A DNA stretch of 64,000 nt from Ochrobactrum sp. Q0168 (GCF_016427605.1 NZ_JAELXQ010000003.1:62001-126000); one strand, 5' to 3'; counted from the first letter of the stretch, positions 44,606-52,258 are shown. The notes: generated by a model from the letters alone, not told the origin. Program-made: numbers and translations.

Positions 44606-45256
44606 ATGAATTTGCTGATTATAGACAGCCATGATATATATTTACGAGGGACAATGCATGGCTTGAAGAGTATCGACAAGAATTATTGCATCTACGGTTG
44701 CAATTCAATTTCAGAGTGGTCGGAAGACATAGAAAATTTAATATTATCGGCGGTGATAATCGCCAGTGATGGCTCTCCGTCAGTTCTGTCGAGTTCACTC
44801 GATAAGATTAAAAATACACTTCCACGCGTGCCAATAATATTGATGGTTGGGGATGACGGTTGCTTTCGAGGCAGTGGATTTGATGATTATAATATAAAAT
44901 CGGTTATCAAGAGAAGCACGTCGATAGACGGTTTGCACGATGTAATATCCGTTATTAATTCTGGATTTACATGCTACTCGAATGAAATAAATTCGTTAGG
45001 GGGTAGGCGCAAGAATTCCAGATTGTTAAGTGATCGAAAAGAAGAGATACTTAGACTGGTATTGGATGGTTGCACAAATAAGCAAATTGCAAAAATTTTG
45101 AATATTAGTCCCGGAACAGTGAAGTCACATATAGAATCTATCCTTATAAAGATGAACGTTAATAGCAGAATTAAGGCTGCTACAACTTATTTCATGAACA
45201 ACCAGGGCGCAGATAAATCATCTTTAGGTTGCGATCGAAATTTTGGATTTGAATGA
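44606..45256 (+). CDS. LuxR-type response regulator with atypical receiver
   Basis: A 216-residue regulator. The N-terminal part is a receiver-like domain: MNLLIIDSHDIYLRG supplies the acidic pair (only one Asp in the usual position), but the strand expected to carry the phosphorylated Asp reads SAVIIASDGSPSV, with Ala or Ser at that place and Asp one residue later. The conserved Lys is present in IKSVIKRSTS. The C-terminal LuxR helix-turn-helix is clear: RKEEILRLVLDGCTNKQIAKI then SPGTVKSHIESI. It may work without phosphorylation. The ATG at 44606 fits receiver starts; a GTG at 44594 is possible. Codon use is strongly AT-biased. No cognate kinase is adjacent. Confidence 0.88.
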   Translation: MNLLIIDSHDIYLRGTMHGLKSIDKNYCIYGCNSISEWSEDIENLILSAVIIASDGSPSVLSSSLDKIKNTLPRVPIILMVGDDGCFRGSGFDDYNIKSVIKRSTSIDGLHDVISVINSGFTCYSNEINSLGGRRKNSRLLSDRKEEILRLVLDGCTNKQIAKILNISPGTVKSHIESILIKMNVNSRIKAATTYFMNNQGADKSSLGCDRNFGFE

Positions 45257-45577
45257 CCATTCGGTTGGAAGGAAGGCAAATTCATCCATAGGCGGCTTCG
45301 GGGTGACGAAAACACTCTCCTATTGAGGGGTGGAGCGTGCAGTCGCGGCTGGCCCATTGAAGAGGGGGTGATGGCTGAAACGGGAGGTGAGCGCAAGTTG
45401 CGCCACGCCCGTGACGGTCGCGAACAAACAGAGGTTTCTGCGCTTATCCTGTTTCTTCGTGGCAGACGGAGAGGGACTATTTCATGCACGGCCCTGAAAG
45501 GCCTTGGCGTTCTTTCCTTGTGGTTGGGACTGTTGGAGCTATGATTGGGCTTCAATCCAAACCAGCGGGAGACGATT
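45257..45577 (+). other. intergenic region, no gene seen
   Basis: GC content returns to the genome level here, marking the right edge of the AT-rich block near 45260. A 73-codon open frame at 45323-45544 has no recognisable product, signal peptide or ribosome site and is not accepted. It probably holds the promoter for the acetamidase gene. Confidence 0.4.
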
Positions 45578-46894
45578 ATGGCAGATTCACCATCATATAT
45601 TGCGAAGCGGAGCGTCGTCGTCGACGGTTTCACCAATAGCGTCCTGGACCCGTCCGAACCGATGATGGGGCCGCTGCAGAATGGCGGTACGATCATTGCC
45701 AATACCGCACCGGGGTGCTGGGGCCCGATGATCACGCCGCGTCTTCGCGGTGGGCACGAAGTGACCAAACCCGTCTATATTGAAGGCGCAGAGGTTGGCG
45801 ATGGCGTTGTGATCCGCATTCGTGATATTTCCGTAACCTCATTGGCAACGGCCTCCGGTCACGACGCTGTGTCAAACAAATATTGTCTGGGCGATCCTTT
45901 TGTCGCGGCGCGCTGCCCTGTCTGTGAAGAAGTTTGGCCAGAAACACATATCGAAGGTGTTGGGCAGGATTCCGTACGCTGCAATAAATGCGGAACGGCG
46001 ATCAAGCCATTCGAGATTGTGCACGGTTACACGGTGGTGTTCGACGAAGCCCAGGATGTTGGCTTGACCGTCAACAAGGACGCGGCCGAACGCATCGCCA
46101 AGAATGCCAATCACTATGCGTCGCTGCCCGATCAATCCGTGCAACATTCCGTTTTGAACTACGCCCCGACCGATCTCGTCGGGGCCATTGTGCGCATGCG
46201 GCCATTCCTGGGGCAATTGGGTACAACACCTTCGAAGGCTATGCCGGATTCTCACAATGCTGGTGATTTTGGCGCTTTCCTTGTCGGCGCTCCACATCCT
46301 TATGCCTTGACCGAGGAGGAATTGCAGAAACACAAGACCGACGGGCACATGGACATTGATGCCGTGCGTGCGGGTGCCGTTCTGGTTTGCCCAGTCAAGG
46401 TTCCGGGCGCTGGCGTCTATATGGGCGACATGCATGCAGCGCAGGGGGATGGCGAAATCGCGGGTCACACGATGGATGTGGCAGGAAGTGTTACCCTTCA
46501 GGTCGAAGTGCTGAAGAGCTATAATAATGACGGGCCGGTGCTGTTTCCGTTGCTAGAAGACCTGCCGCCATTGGCAAAGCCCTTCACGGAGGAAGAAAAG
46601 AAGCGCGGCGCGAAGTTGGCTCAACAATGGGGTGTCAAAGCCGTGGAAGAGGTAGCACCGATCTCCGTTATCGGCACTGCTGCCAACATGAACGCGGCGA
46701 TTCTCAATGGCTTGGAAAGAGCGGCGAAACTGCTTGATATGACCGTTTCGGAAGTGCGCAACCGCGCTACGATCAACGGAGCTATCGAAATCGGGCGCGA
46801 TCCGGGCGTGATTCAAGTGACCTTTTTGGCGCCTTTGACAAACCTTGATAAGGCAGGTCTCGGGGCTATCGCTCGCCAACAATATAATCTTTGA
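45578..46894 (+). CDS. acetamidase/formamidase family protein
   Basis: A 438-residue amidase of the FmdA/AmdA family, which hydrolyse formamide or acetamide to ammonia and the acid. Family sequences include GPMITPRLRGGHE near residue 50, the GDMHAAQGDGEIAGH metal/substrate site near residue 285, and IGTAANMNAAILNG near the end. An insertion at about residues 108-136 holds two CxxC pairs (RCPVCEEVW and RCNKCGTA), which look like a small zinc ribbon. The start ATG at 45578 is preceded by GGGAG six bases away; an upstream ATG at 45545 lacks one. It stands alone between the AT-rich block and a palindromic terminator. Confidence 0.9.
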   Translation: MADSPSYIAKRSVVVDGFTNSVLDPSEPMMGPLQNGGTIIANTAPGCWGPMITPRLRGGHEVTKPVYIEGAEVGDGVVIRIRDISVTSLATASGHDAVSNKYCLGDPFVAARCPVCEEVWPETHIEGVGQDSVRCNKCGTAIKPFEIVHGYTVVFDEAQDVGLTVNKDAAERIAKNANHYASLPDQSVQHSVLNYAPTDLVGAIVRMRPFLGQLGTTPSKAMPDSHNAGDFGAFLVGAPHPYALTEEELQKHKTDGHMDIDAVRAGAVLVCPVKVPGAGVYMGDMHAAQGDGEIAGHTMDVAGSVTLQVEVLKSYNNDGPVLFPLLEDLPPLAKPFTEEEKKRGAKLAQQWGVKAVEEVAPISVIGTAANMNAAILNGLERAAKLLDMTVSEVRNRATINGAIEIGRDPGVIQVTFLAPLTNLDKAGLGAIARQQYNL

Positions 46895-46965
46895 CTGCGA
46901 GTCGTGCTCGTGCCTCACGGTTGCTGAAAATCTAGAACGCGTATCGTTTCCGTCTAGCCACTTCG

Positions 46966-46990
46966 AAATACGGCAAGTGCCGTATTTCTT
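46966..46990 (+). terminator. 22-bp perfect palindrome, terminator-like (or operator)
   Basis: AAATACGGCA-AG-TGCCGTATTT followed by CTTTG. Seventy-one bases after the acetamidase stop, the ten-base arms could end that transcript. But almost the same 22-mer lies at 37165-37186 upstream of the autotransporter, and both lie about 100 bases upstream of a gene for an exported protein. A shared operator is therefore the alternative. Confidence 0.55.
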
Positions 46991-47094
46991 TGAGGTGAAA
47001 TTTAGCGTTTTCTAAACGTTGGATTGTGCGTCTACGCCCGCATGATCGCATCATATTTTCGGCGTCAGCTGGCGAGACCAGTGAAGGAGGAACG

Positions 47095-47298
47095 ATGAAG
47101 ACCATAGCTTTGTTAGCCGTTGGTGCGTTCATGATGGCAGGAACTGCATTCGCATCCGTGCCAGCGAATGGAAACACAGACACGCATACCGTGAAATCCG
47201 GTAAATCGACCGCGACCATTGTCGCGAGCGGCAATAAAAAACCTGGCTTAAGCTCTGGATCGACTCGCGGATTGAAATCATCATTTTTCGGTGGTTGA
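47095..47298 (+). CDS. small secreted protein of unknown function
   Basis: A 67-residue protein with a signal peptide (MKTIALLAVGAFMMAGTAFA, cleavage after AFA). The remaining 47 residues are polar, rich in Ser, Gly, Lys and Thr, with no Cys: VPANGNTDTHTVKSGKS and a final SSGSTRGLKSSFFGG. A strong ribosome site (GGAGG) lies seven bases before the ATG. The mature part has no domain I recognise. A 22-bp palindrome lies about 108 bases upstream, as for the autotransporter, and a hairpin lies five bases downstream. It might be a small periplasmic or surface protein. Confidence 0.75.
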   Translation: MKTIALLAVGAFMMAGTAFASVPANGNTDTHTVKSGKSTATIVASGNKKPGLSSGSTRGLKSSFFGG

Positions 47299-47303
47299 GT
47301 GAT

Positions 47304-47325
47304 TTGCCTCGCGTAAGCGAGGCAA
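47304..47325. terminator. bidirectional terminator-like hairpin
   Basis: TTGCCTCGC-GTAA-GCGAGGCAA, a perfect nine-base-pair stem just after the small secreted gene and just before the end of the opposite small reading frame. T-tracts are short on both sides. Confidence 0.6.
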
Positions 47326-47329
47326 ACGC

Positions 47330-47509
47330 TCATTTGCGCCGACCAGCCAAGGCATCTTCGCCTTCCTGCTTGTGCTCCCGGCAAAACCAGGCTTGGGCCG
47401 TGCCGGTCTTATAATCGAACGATCCCCACACCTTGCAATCATTCATATCGTAAGAGTGCTCAAAGAGCTTTCCGCCTTTGAAGGGTGATTCTATCGTTCT
47501 TTTAATCAC
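47330..47509 (-). CDS. small conserved-looking protein, 59 residues
   Basis: A short reading frame with GTG start. The translated protein has a polar start (VIKRTIESPFKGGKLFEHS), then the Cys- and Trp-containing MNDCKVWGSFDYKTGTAQAW and FCREHKQEGEDALAGRRK. The two Cys and several Trp/Phe/Tyr residues suggest a small folded, possibly disulfide-bonded or metal-binding protein, and the codons favour G/C in the third position as in real genes here. There is no strong ribosome site and no signal peptide. A start at the internal ATG (about 47446) is possible. It ends beside a bidirectional hairpin. Real gene likely but not certain. Confidence 0.5.
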   Translation of the reverse strand: MIKRTIESPFKGGKLFEHSYDMNDCKVWGSFDYKTGTAQAWFCREHKQEGEDALAGRRK

Positions 47510-47618
47510 TCATGGAAGCACCAACAGCTAGCTCGATGACAGATTCAGCGAACCTCAAGAGCACCACTTTTGTGTAATGCCTTTAGTCTGTAAGCTATTG
47601 ATTTGCTTGGAGATCGAA

Positions 47619-47693
47619 TGGTGGGCGTAACAGGGATTGAACCTGTGACCCCTACAATGTCAATGTAGTGCTCTCCCGCTGAGCTATACGCCC
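47619..47693 (-). tRNA. tRNA-Val, anticodon GAC
   Basis: The minus strand folds as a complete tRNA: acceptor GGGCGTA/TACGCCC, D-arm GCTC..GAGC, anticodon stem CTACA/TGTAG with loop TTGACAT (anticodon GAC), and T-arm ACAGG-TTCAATC-CCTGT. The CCA end is encoded. It reads GUC/GUU valine codons. No integrase or att-like repeat is seen beside it. Confidence 0.95.
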
Positions 47694-47816
47694 ATTCGAT
47701 GTGGCGCATACACCATATCGCGTTGCGCCCGTCAATGCCCTTTTATGAAGTTTTTTCGTCTTTTTGTTGAAGACTTTTCAAAAGCCCGGAAAACCGCGCC
47801 TTGGCCGATGATCGCC

Positions 47817-48200
47817 TCAGGCGGCGATCAACATTTTTTCGATTTCGTTCACCAGGTCGCGCAGGTGGAATGGCTTGGAAAGCACTTTCGCATCGCGAGG
47901 AGCGTCAGAATCAGGGTTCAAAGCAACGGCAGCGAATCCCGTGATGAACATGATTTTCAGGTCTGGATCGATTTCCGTCGCGCGGCGCGCGAGTTCGATG
48001 CCGTCCATTTCCGGCATCACGATATCGGTCAAGAGCAGCGAGAACGGCTCTTCCTGCAGTCGTTCATAGGCGCTGGCGCCATTATCGAAGTGTGTTACGT
48101 GATATCCAGCCTTTTCCAGTGCCTTCACGAGGAAGCGGCGCATATCGTTATCGTCTTCAGCAAGAAGAATTCTTTTCATTGGTCCGTCCGAATTTCCCAT
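47817..48200 (-). CDS. cpdR: single-domain response regulator CpdR
   Basis: A receiver-only protein of 127 residues. In Caulobacter and rhizobia unphosphorylated CpdR brings ClpXP to the cell pole and promotes proteolysis of cell-cycle regulators such as CtrA; it is controlled by the CckA-ChpT phosphorelay. The receiver is complete: LLAEDDND (acidic pair), LLLTDIVMPEMDG (phosphorylated Asp near residue 59), FITGF and VLSKPFHLRDL with the conserved Lys. I use the ATG at 48200 because GGAG lies six bases upstream. The ATG at 48179, giving the usual MKRILLAEDD start, is the alternative. The gene stands alone. CpdR assignment is based on the short length and close sequence match. Confidence 0.88.
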   Translation of the reverse strand: MGNSDGPMKRILLAEDDNDMRRFLVKALEKAGYHVTHFDNGASAYERLQEEPFSLLLTDIVMPEMDGIELARRATEIDPDLKIMFITGFAAVALNPDSDAPRDAKVLSKPFHLRDLVNEIEKMLIAA

Positions 48201-48485
48201 CGTTCGCTCCAGTGCTCGGGCAGCGTGAACGATTCAATTTTCCACTCTAGAAAACGCTTCTTTGGTAAATATGAAATGAATGCTCGCGCGAATGTTAATT
48301 GTTATGGCATGCATTTGGCAACAACCTGTCATCTGTGACGGGATTGCCGCAGTTTTCAGTTCGTGATCGAATTCGACGTTCCTTGTTGGTATTTGCACCA
48401 GCGCATCGGTTGACGTAATTTGTCGAGCCCGGCGGCGTGCTGTGTCCAGTCACCGCAAAGATGACATGCATAGACGGATCAAAAC

Positions 48486-49376
48486 ATGAGTTTGGAACGT
48501 GATTTCAGCCTGATACCGCCTTTCGAGGTGAATGCTCCGGCAGAGCAACGAATTCCGTTCGTATTCAACTCGCCGCATAGCGGTCGCTATTATCCGCAAT
48601 CCTTTCTGGAGTTATCCCGTCTCGACAATCTCAGCATCCGCCATTCAGAGGACTGTTATGTCGATGAGTTGTTCGCTTCCGCCGTCCGACTCGGTGCGCC
48701 ATTGCTCAAAGCGCATTTCCCGCGCGCATTTCTCGATGTGAATCGGGAAGCCTATGAGCTCGATCCGCGCATGTTCATCGAGGCGTTACCGCCTTTCACC
48801 AACAGTCAGTCGGCGCGGGTCGCTGGTGGGCTTGGGACTGTGCCGCGCCTGGTGGGGGAAGGGCAGATGATCTATGCGGGGCGAATCCCGCTTGCTGAAG
48901 CCTTCTATCGTATTGAAGACCTCTACAAGCCCTATCACCGCACACTCGAAGGCTTGCTGCAATCGACCCGCCAGCAGTTTGGCTATGCGGTTCTGATCGA
49001 TTGCCATTCCATGCCGGGCGGCGTGCGTCCGGGGGAAGTGGCTTCGCGCCCTGATTTCATTATCGGCGACCGGTTCGGACGCTCATGCAGCGAGCGTCTC
49101 ACGCAGGCGGCTATAGAGCTATTACGGGATCTCGGCTATTCGGTTGCGCATAATAAGCCCTATGCGGGCGGCTTCATCACGGAGCATTACGGGCGGCCAG
49201 CCGTTGCGTGCCACGCCTTGCAAATAGAGATTAATCGTAGCCTCTATGTAAACGAGCAATCGCTGCACAAGCTTGGGAGCTTCGAGACATTATGCGGCGA
49301 TCTGCATCAGTTTCTGAGCGATCTCACATCCTTGCCGGACGATCTGTTCATCGCGCCGCCACTTGCCGCTGAATGA
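48486..49376 (+). CDS. N-formylglutamate amidohydrolase family protein
   Basis: A 296-residue zinc hydrolase of the N-formylglutamate deformylase (HutG-like) family, which releases formate from N-formyl-L-glutamate in histidine degradation. Family motifs are FNSPHSGRYYP, HSEDCYVDELF, AFLDVNREAYELDP and VLIDCHSMPGG, which hold the metal-binding His and Asp residues, plus KPYAGGFITEHYG. It is not in a hut operon here, so its substrate may be a related N-formyl amino acid. The ATG at 48486 begins the conserved portion. The gene lies on the strand opposite to the adjacent sRNA, whose terminator faces its 3' end. Confidence 0.88.
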   Translation: MSLERDFSLIPPFEVNAPAEQRIPFVFNSPHSGRYYPQSFLELSRLDNLSIRHSEDCYVDELFASAVRLGAPLLKAHFPRAFLDVNREAYELDPRMFIEALPPFTNSQSARVAGGLGTVPRLVGEGQMIYAGRIPLAEAFYRIEDLYKPYHRTLEGLLQSTRQQFGYAVLIDCHSMPGGVRPGEVASRPDFIIGDRFGRSCSERLTQAAIELLRDLGYSVAHNKPYAGGFITEHYGRPAVACHALQIEINRSLYVNEQSLHKLGSFETLCGDLHQFLSDLTSLPDDLFIAPPLAAE

Positions 49377-49424
49377 GCGACAAGTCTATGGTAAGGCTGA
49401 TAAATCTCAAACCACCATGCAGAT

Positions 49425-49510
49425 AAAAAGAGCCGCGCTCGAACAATACGAACGCGGCCAAAGACTAGGGAGGAAATGCCCCGAAAGGCATCGACAGGAA
49501 GACCTGTCTG
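49425..49510 (-). ncRNA. small RNA resembling mmgR/suhB (alpha-r8) of rhizobia
   Basis: On the minus strand there is a hairpin GACAGG-TCTT-CCTGTC, a second hairpin ATGCC-TTTCGG-GGCAT, the unpaired sequence TTTCCTCCCT, then an intrinsic terminator GCCGCG..CGCGGC followed by TCTTTTT. The order, the total length of about 80 nt and the exact TTTCCTCCCT match what I remember of the mmgR sRNA of Sinorhizobium. It lies upstream of an inositol-monophosphatase-family gene, as expected for the RNA family named after suhB. The single-stranded CCTCCC could pair with Shine-Dalgarno sequences, so it probably represses translation. The 5' end is estimated. Confidence 0.78.
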
Positions 49511-49644
49511 ATCTTTAAGCTACGCGCTAAAGGTGGTTGCGTCAAGAAAATGCGCATCTTTTTTGGGCGAATTTTTTCTTGCTCAATAATTGAGCAAAAT
49601 TAGCATGGATGCACAAGTTGCAGCCATGTCTTGGAAACAGGAGA

Positions 49645-50433
49645 ATGGGGTTGCTCATCGACAAGGCATTTTTTTCCGAAGTGGCTGTGGCAGCAGCGGC
49701 TGAAACATTGCCGCGTTTTCGTCAGTTGAACGCGGTGGACAACAAATACAGTGTCGGATTCGACCCTGTTACCGAAGCGGACCGCGCTGCGGAGAGGGCG
49801 ATTCGTGCCGTCATCGGGCATCGTTATCCGGAGCACGGTATTCTGGGTGAGGAATATGGCCCGGAAAATACCGACCGCAGCCATGTCTGGGTCATCGACC
49901 CCATAGACGGTACACGCGCCTTCATATCGGGTCTGCCGGTCTGGGGCACGCTGGTCGGCCTAACGGTCGATGGCGATGCCCGCGCCGGTATGATGTCGCA
50001 GCCGTTTACAGGCGAGTTGTTCTATAGCGACGGCGAGGGTGCCTATTTGCTGCGCGAAGGCGATGCTGATGAGCCGCGCCGTCTTTCGGTGCGCAAGAGC
50101 GCGACGCTGGCGGATGCAACGCTGTTCACCACCACGCCCGCCCTGTTCAAGGAAGAGAGCCGCAGGGGTTTCGACCGGCTTGAAGGCGCCGTGCGCCTGT
50201 CGCGCTATGGTGTCGATTGCTACGCCTTTGCCATGCTTGCAGGCGGCTATGTCGATATCGTCGTCGAGTCCGGCTTGCAGCCTTACGATATTGTGGCGCT
50301 CATTCCCATCATCGAACAGGCGGGCGGGGGCGTCACCCGCCGCGATGGCGGGCCTGCCGAAGAGGCTGGCGATATTGTTGCAGCCGCAACGCCTGAACTG
50401 CACAAAGCCGCGCTTGATTTGCTGAATGGCTAA
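49645..50433 (+). CDS. hisN: histidinol-phosphatase, inositol monophosphatase family
   Basis: A 262-residue Mg-dependent phosphatase. Conserved motifs are FDPVTEADRAAE, GILGEEYG (metal Glu), IDPIDGTRAFISG and LQPYDIVALIPIIEQAGG, in which the usual WD pair is PYD, as in the HisN-type histidinol phosphatases of Actinobacteria and Alphaproteobacteria. HisN removes phosphate from histidinol phosphate in histidine synthesis. An inositol monophosphatase role (SuhB-like) is the alternative. I start at the ATG at 49645. A TTG at 49651 has better spacing to AGGAG, and an ATG at 49609 gives a longer form. It ends with a bidirectional terminator and is divergent from the sRNA. Confidence 0.85.
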   Translation: MGLLIDKAFFSEVAVAAAAETLPRFRQLNAVDNKYSVGFDPVTEADRAAERAIRAVIGHRYPEHGILGEEYGPENTDRSHVWVIDPIDGTRAFISGLPVWGTLVGLTVDGDARAGMMSQPFTGELFYSDGEGAYLLREGDADEPRRLSVRKSATLADATLFTTTPALFKEESRRGFDRLEGAVRLSRYGVDCYAFAMLAGGYVDIVVESGLQPYDIVALIPIIEQAGGGVTRRDGGPAEEAGDIVAAATPELHKAALDLLNG

Positions 50434-50440
50434 AAAACTG

Positions 50441-50475
50441 CGGGGAACTGGCCTAGTAGGCCGATTCCCCGTTTC
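50441..50475. terminator. bidirectional intrinsic terminator
   Basis: CGGGGAA..TTCCCCG with an inner GGCC/GGCC arm, followed by TTTCT on the plus strand and preceded by AAAAAA (T-tract on the minus strand). It sits between two convergent genes. Confidence 0.75.
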
Positions 50476-50481
50476 TGCCTG

Positions 50482-51486
50482 TCAGACGCCCGAAAACGCC
50501 GGCTCGATGGTTTCCGGCATGGTTTCGACATCTGACGAACCGGGAATGAAGGCGTCGAATGCGGCCCAGAGCTGCTCGCGAAAAAAATCGGCTTCCTGCA
50601 ACAATTCGTGGCGTCCGCCGTCGATGGTAATCAGTAAAACATTGCGCGGGCGCGCCGCAAAGCGCTCAAGCACCGGTGTTGAAACGACACGTTCGTCGCC
50701 CGCCGCTATAACCAGCACGGGCACGCTGGGGCTTTCCTCATAAAAACCCGGCTGATTGATGCGGCGCGCCGTTTCGAGCGCACCCCACACCCAGCGCACT
50801 GTCGGTCCGCCCAGCGCCAGATCGGGAAAGAGGCGCGTGATTTCCGTATTGCGCATAAAACGCGCAGGGTCGCTGGTGAGCGGGTTTCCGGCAAAGGGTC
50901 GTGCGGTCAGTCTTTTCCCACCGGAGGCATAGAGCGTTCCAAGCCCGATACGCCCCAGCGTGGCAGCCAAACGGCGCACGACATCATCGCTCAGTTTTTG
51001 GGCGGGAAGCCCCATGAAGGGCGCGCACAGCACCATGCGCGTGATGCGGGAGGACAGATTGCCCATCGAGGCTAAGGCCACCATGGCGCCGGAAGAATGG
51101 CCGAGAATATAGAAGGGCGGGGGGCAATCAGGCAGAACGATATCGGTCAGAAAATGATCGAGATCTTCCTGATAATCCTCGAAACTGCGGACATAGCCGC
51201 GAAGTCTGTCCCGCAGCAGCCGGTGTGAGCCGCCCTGTCCACGCCAGTCGAAAGTGGCGGCGACAAAACCACGTGCCGTCAGATCGGTCATTGTCTCGAA
51301 ATATTTTTCGATGAACTCATTTCGGCCTTGCAGCACGATCACCGTGCCGCGCACCGGGCCAGTTTCCGGCTTCAGGATGCTGTAGCGCAGGGTTCTATCG
51401 GGATAATCGGAATGGCTCGTGAAAAAGCCCGACCTTATGCCGTGCGGAATCGGATTCGCATCGGTTTCGAACAGCAGTTCCGACAT
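50482..51486 (-). CDS. alpha/beta hydrolase, PldB-type lysophospholipase
   Basis: A 334-residue serine hydrolase related to PldB lysophospholipase L2 and to monoacylglycerol lipases. It has the oxyanion region VLQGRNEFIEKYFE, the FDWRGQGGSHRL loop, and the nucleophile elbow LGHSSGAMVALAS near residue 120. The catalytic His is expected in the C-terminal GGRHELLQE, and the Asp in VIAAGDERVV. No signal peptide is present, so it probably acts in the cytoplasm or at the inner membrane. I take the ATG at 51486 (MSELLFETDANP), where homology begins; a longer frame to 51525 lacks support. The natural substrate could be lysophospholipid released from membrane turnover. Confidence 0.85.
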   Translation of the reverse strand: MSELLFETDANPIPHGIRSGFFTSHSDYPDRTLRYSILKPETGPVRGTVIVLQGRNEFIEKYFETMTDLTARGFVAATFDWRGQGGSHRLLRDRLRGYVRSFEDYQEDLDHFLTDIVLPDCPPPFYILGHSSGAMVALASMGNLSSRITRMVLCAPFMGLPAQKLSDDVVRRLAATLGRIGLGTLYASGGKRLTARPFAGNPLTSDPARFMRNTEITRLFPDLALGGPTVRWVWGALETARRINQPGFYEESPSVPVLVIAAGDERVVSTPVLERFAARPRNVLLITIDGGRHELLQEADFFREQLWAAFDAFIPGSSDVETMPETIEPAFSGV

Positions 51487-51552
51487 CCGTTGCGCACCCT
51501 TTCCCGAACGATAAGCCGTGATCATCTCGAGTATTATGGGCGAAGTAATGAC

Positions 51553-51588
51553 AAAAAGTAACCGGAAGTTCGCTTACGAACTTCCGGC
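51553..51588 (-). terminator. intrinsic terminator of the small exported protein gene
   Basis: CCGGAAGTTCG..CGAACTTCCGG, a perfect eleven-base-pair stem with a four-base loop, followed on the minus strand by TTACTTTTTG. It ends transcription of the gene at 51645-52040. Confidence 0.85.
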
Positions 51589-51644
51589 CAAAGGATCGTC
51601 AGGCGCAAGGGACGTTGCGGCCAGACGTTCCGCTTCTCAAAATT

Positions 51645-52040
51645 TTAGTAACCGCCGGGGCGGCGTTCGCCGACGATACGACCGGAGAAGGCGTCGACCA
51701 TAACGATGACGCGACGACCGTTCGGACGCGTGGCGCGGACGAAATAGGTGTCGCGGTCCCGACGCATGTCGCCAACCGCATAGCCGCGGCGTTCCAGCAT
51801 ACGGGTTACTTCGCGCGGGCGCAGCGTATCGCGATCACCCCAGTCAGGGCGGCGGTCCGGGCGTCCATAGCCTGGCGGCGGAGGCGGTGCATCCGGGCGC
51901 GGCGGGCGTGGGCGATAGCCATCATTGTTGTCGTAATACTGAACCTGGACGCGCAAGCCCGTGCTGTCCGCAAGGGAGGGGGTCGCAAAGCCGGTAGCGA
52001 CGGTGGCAAGTGCGGCAAAAGCGAGAACAGCTTTTTTCAT
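51645..52040 (-). CDS. small exported protein with a PepSY-like C-terminal domain
   Basis: A 131-residue protein with a signal peptide (MKKAVLAFAALATVATGFA, cleavage near SLA). A Pro/Arg/Asp-rich linker (RPRPPRPDAPPPPPGYG) follows. The last 55 residues look like a PepSY or related domain: LRPREVTRMLERRGYAVGDM, then RDTYFVRATRPNGRRVIV and MVDAFSGRIVGERR, the strand-helix-strand order seen in such domains. Proteins of this type are common in Brucellaceae and are found in the periplasm; the function is unknown. The ATG at 52040 is used because the longer frame adds an unlikely leader. A strong terminator follows. Confidence 0.75.
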   Translation of the reverse strand: MKKAVLAFAALATVATGFATPSLADSTGLRVQVQYYDNNDGYRPRPPRPDAPPPPPGYGRPDRRPDWGDRDTLRPREVTRMLERRGYAVGDMRRDRDTYFVRATRPNGRRVIVMVDAFSGRIVGERRPGGY

Positions 52041-52258
52041 AACCGTGATCCTTAATAGAACCTGTCGAGTGACAGGCATGACGGGACATTAGCCCCAAGC
52101 AAATGAACGCTCTTGGAAGATGATGTTCATTTTGGGTTCACATCGGGCGTTGCCCCCAAAAATGTAGCCCCCTATAGATCAGGAGTTGTTACGTGAAGTG
52201 ATATGCCGTGTAGGCAAAGACGCGGGGATCGTTGGGGGATCGATGTTTGAAAAACGGT

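Noticed and set aside
45323-45544. A 73-codon plus-strand gene upstream of the acetamidase
   Set aside because: No ribosome site, odd Arg/Gly-rich composition and no recognisable feature.
47619-47693. tRNA-Val as attachment site of an integrated element
   Set aside because: No integrase gene and no direct repeat of the tRNA 3' end was seen within the neighbouring region.
49432-49458. Terminator for the plus-strand N-formylglutamate amidohydrolase gene
   Set aside because: The hairpin's T-tract is on the minus strand, so it ends the minus-strand sRNA.
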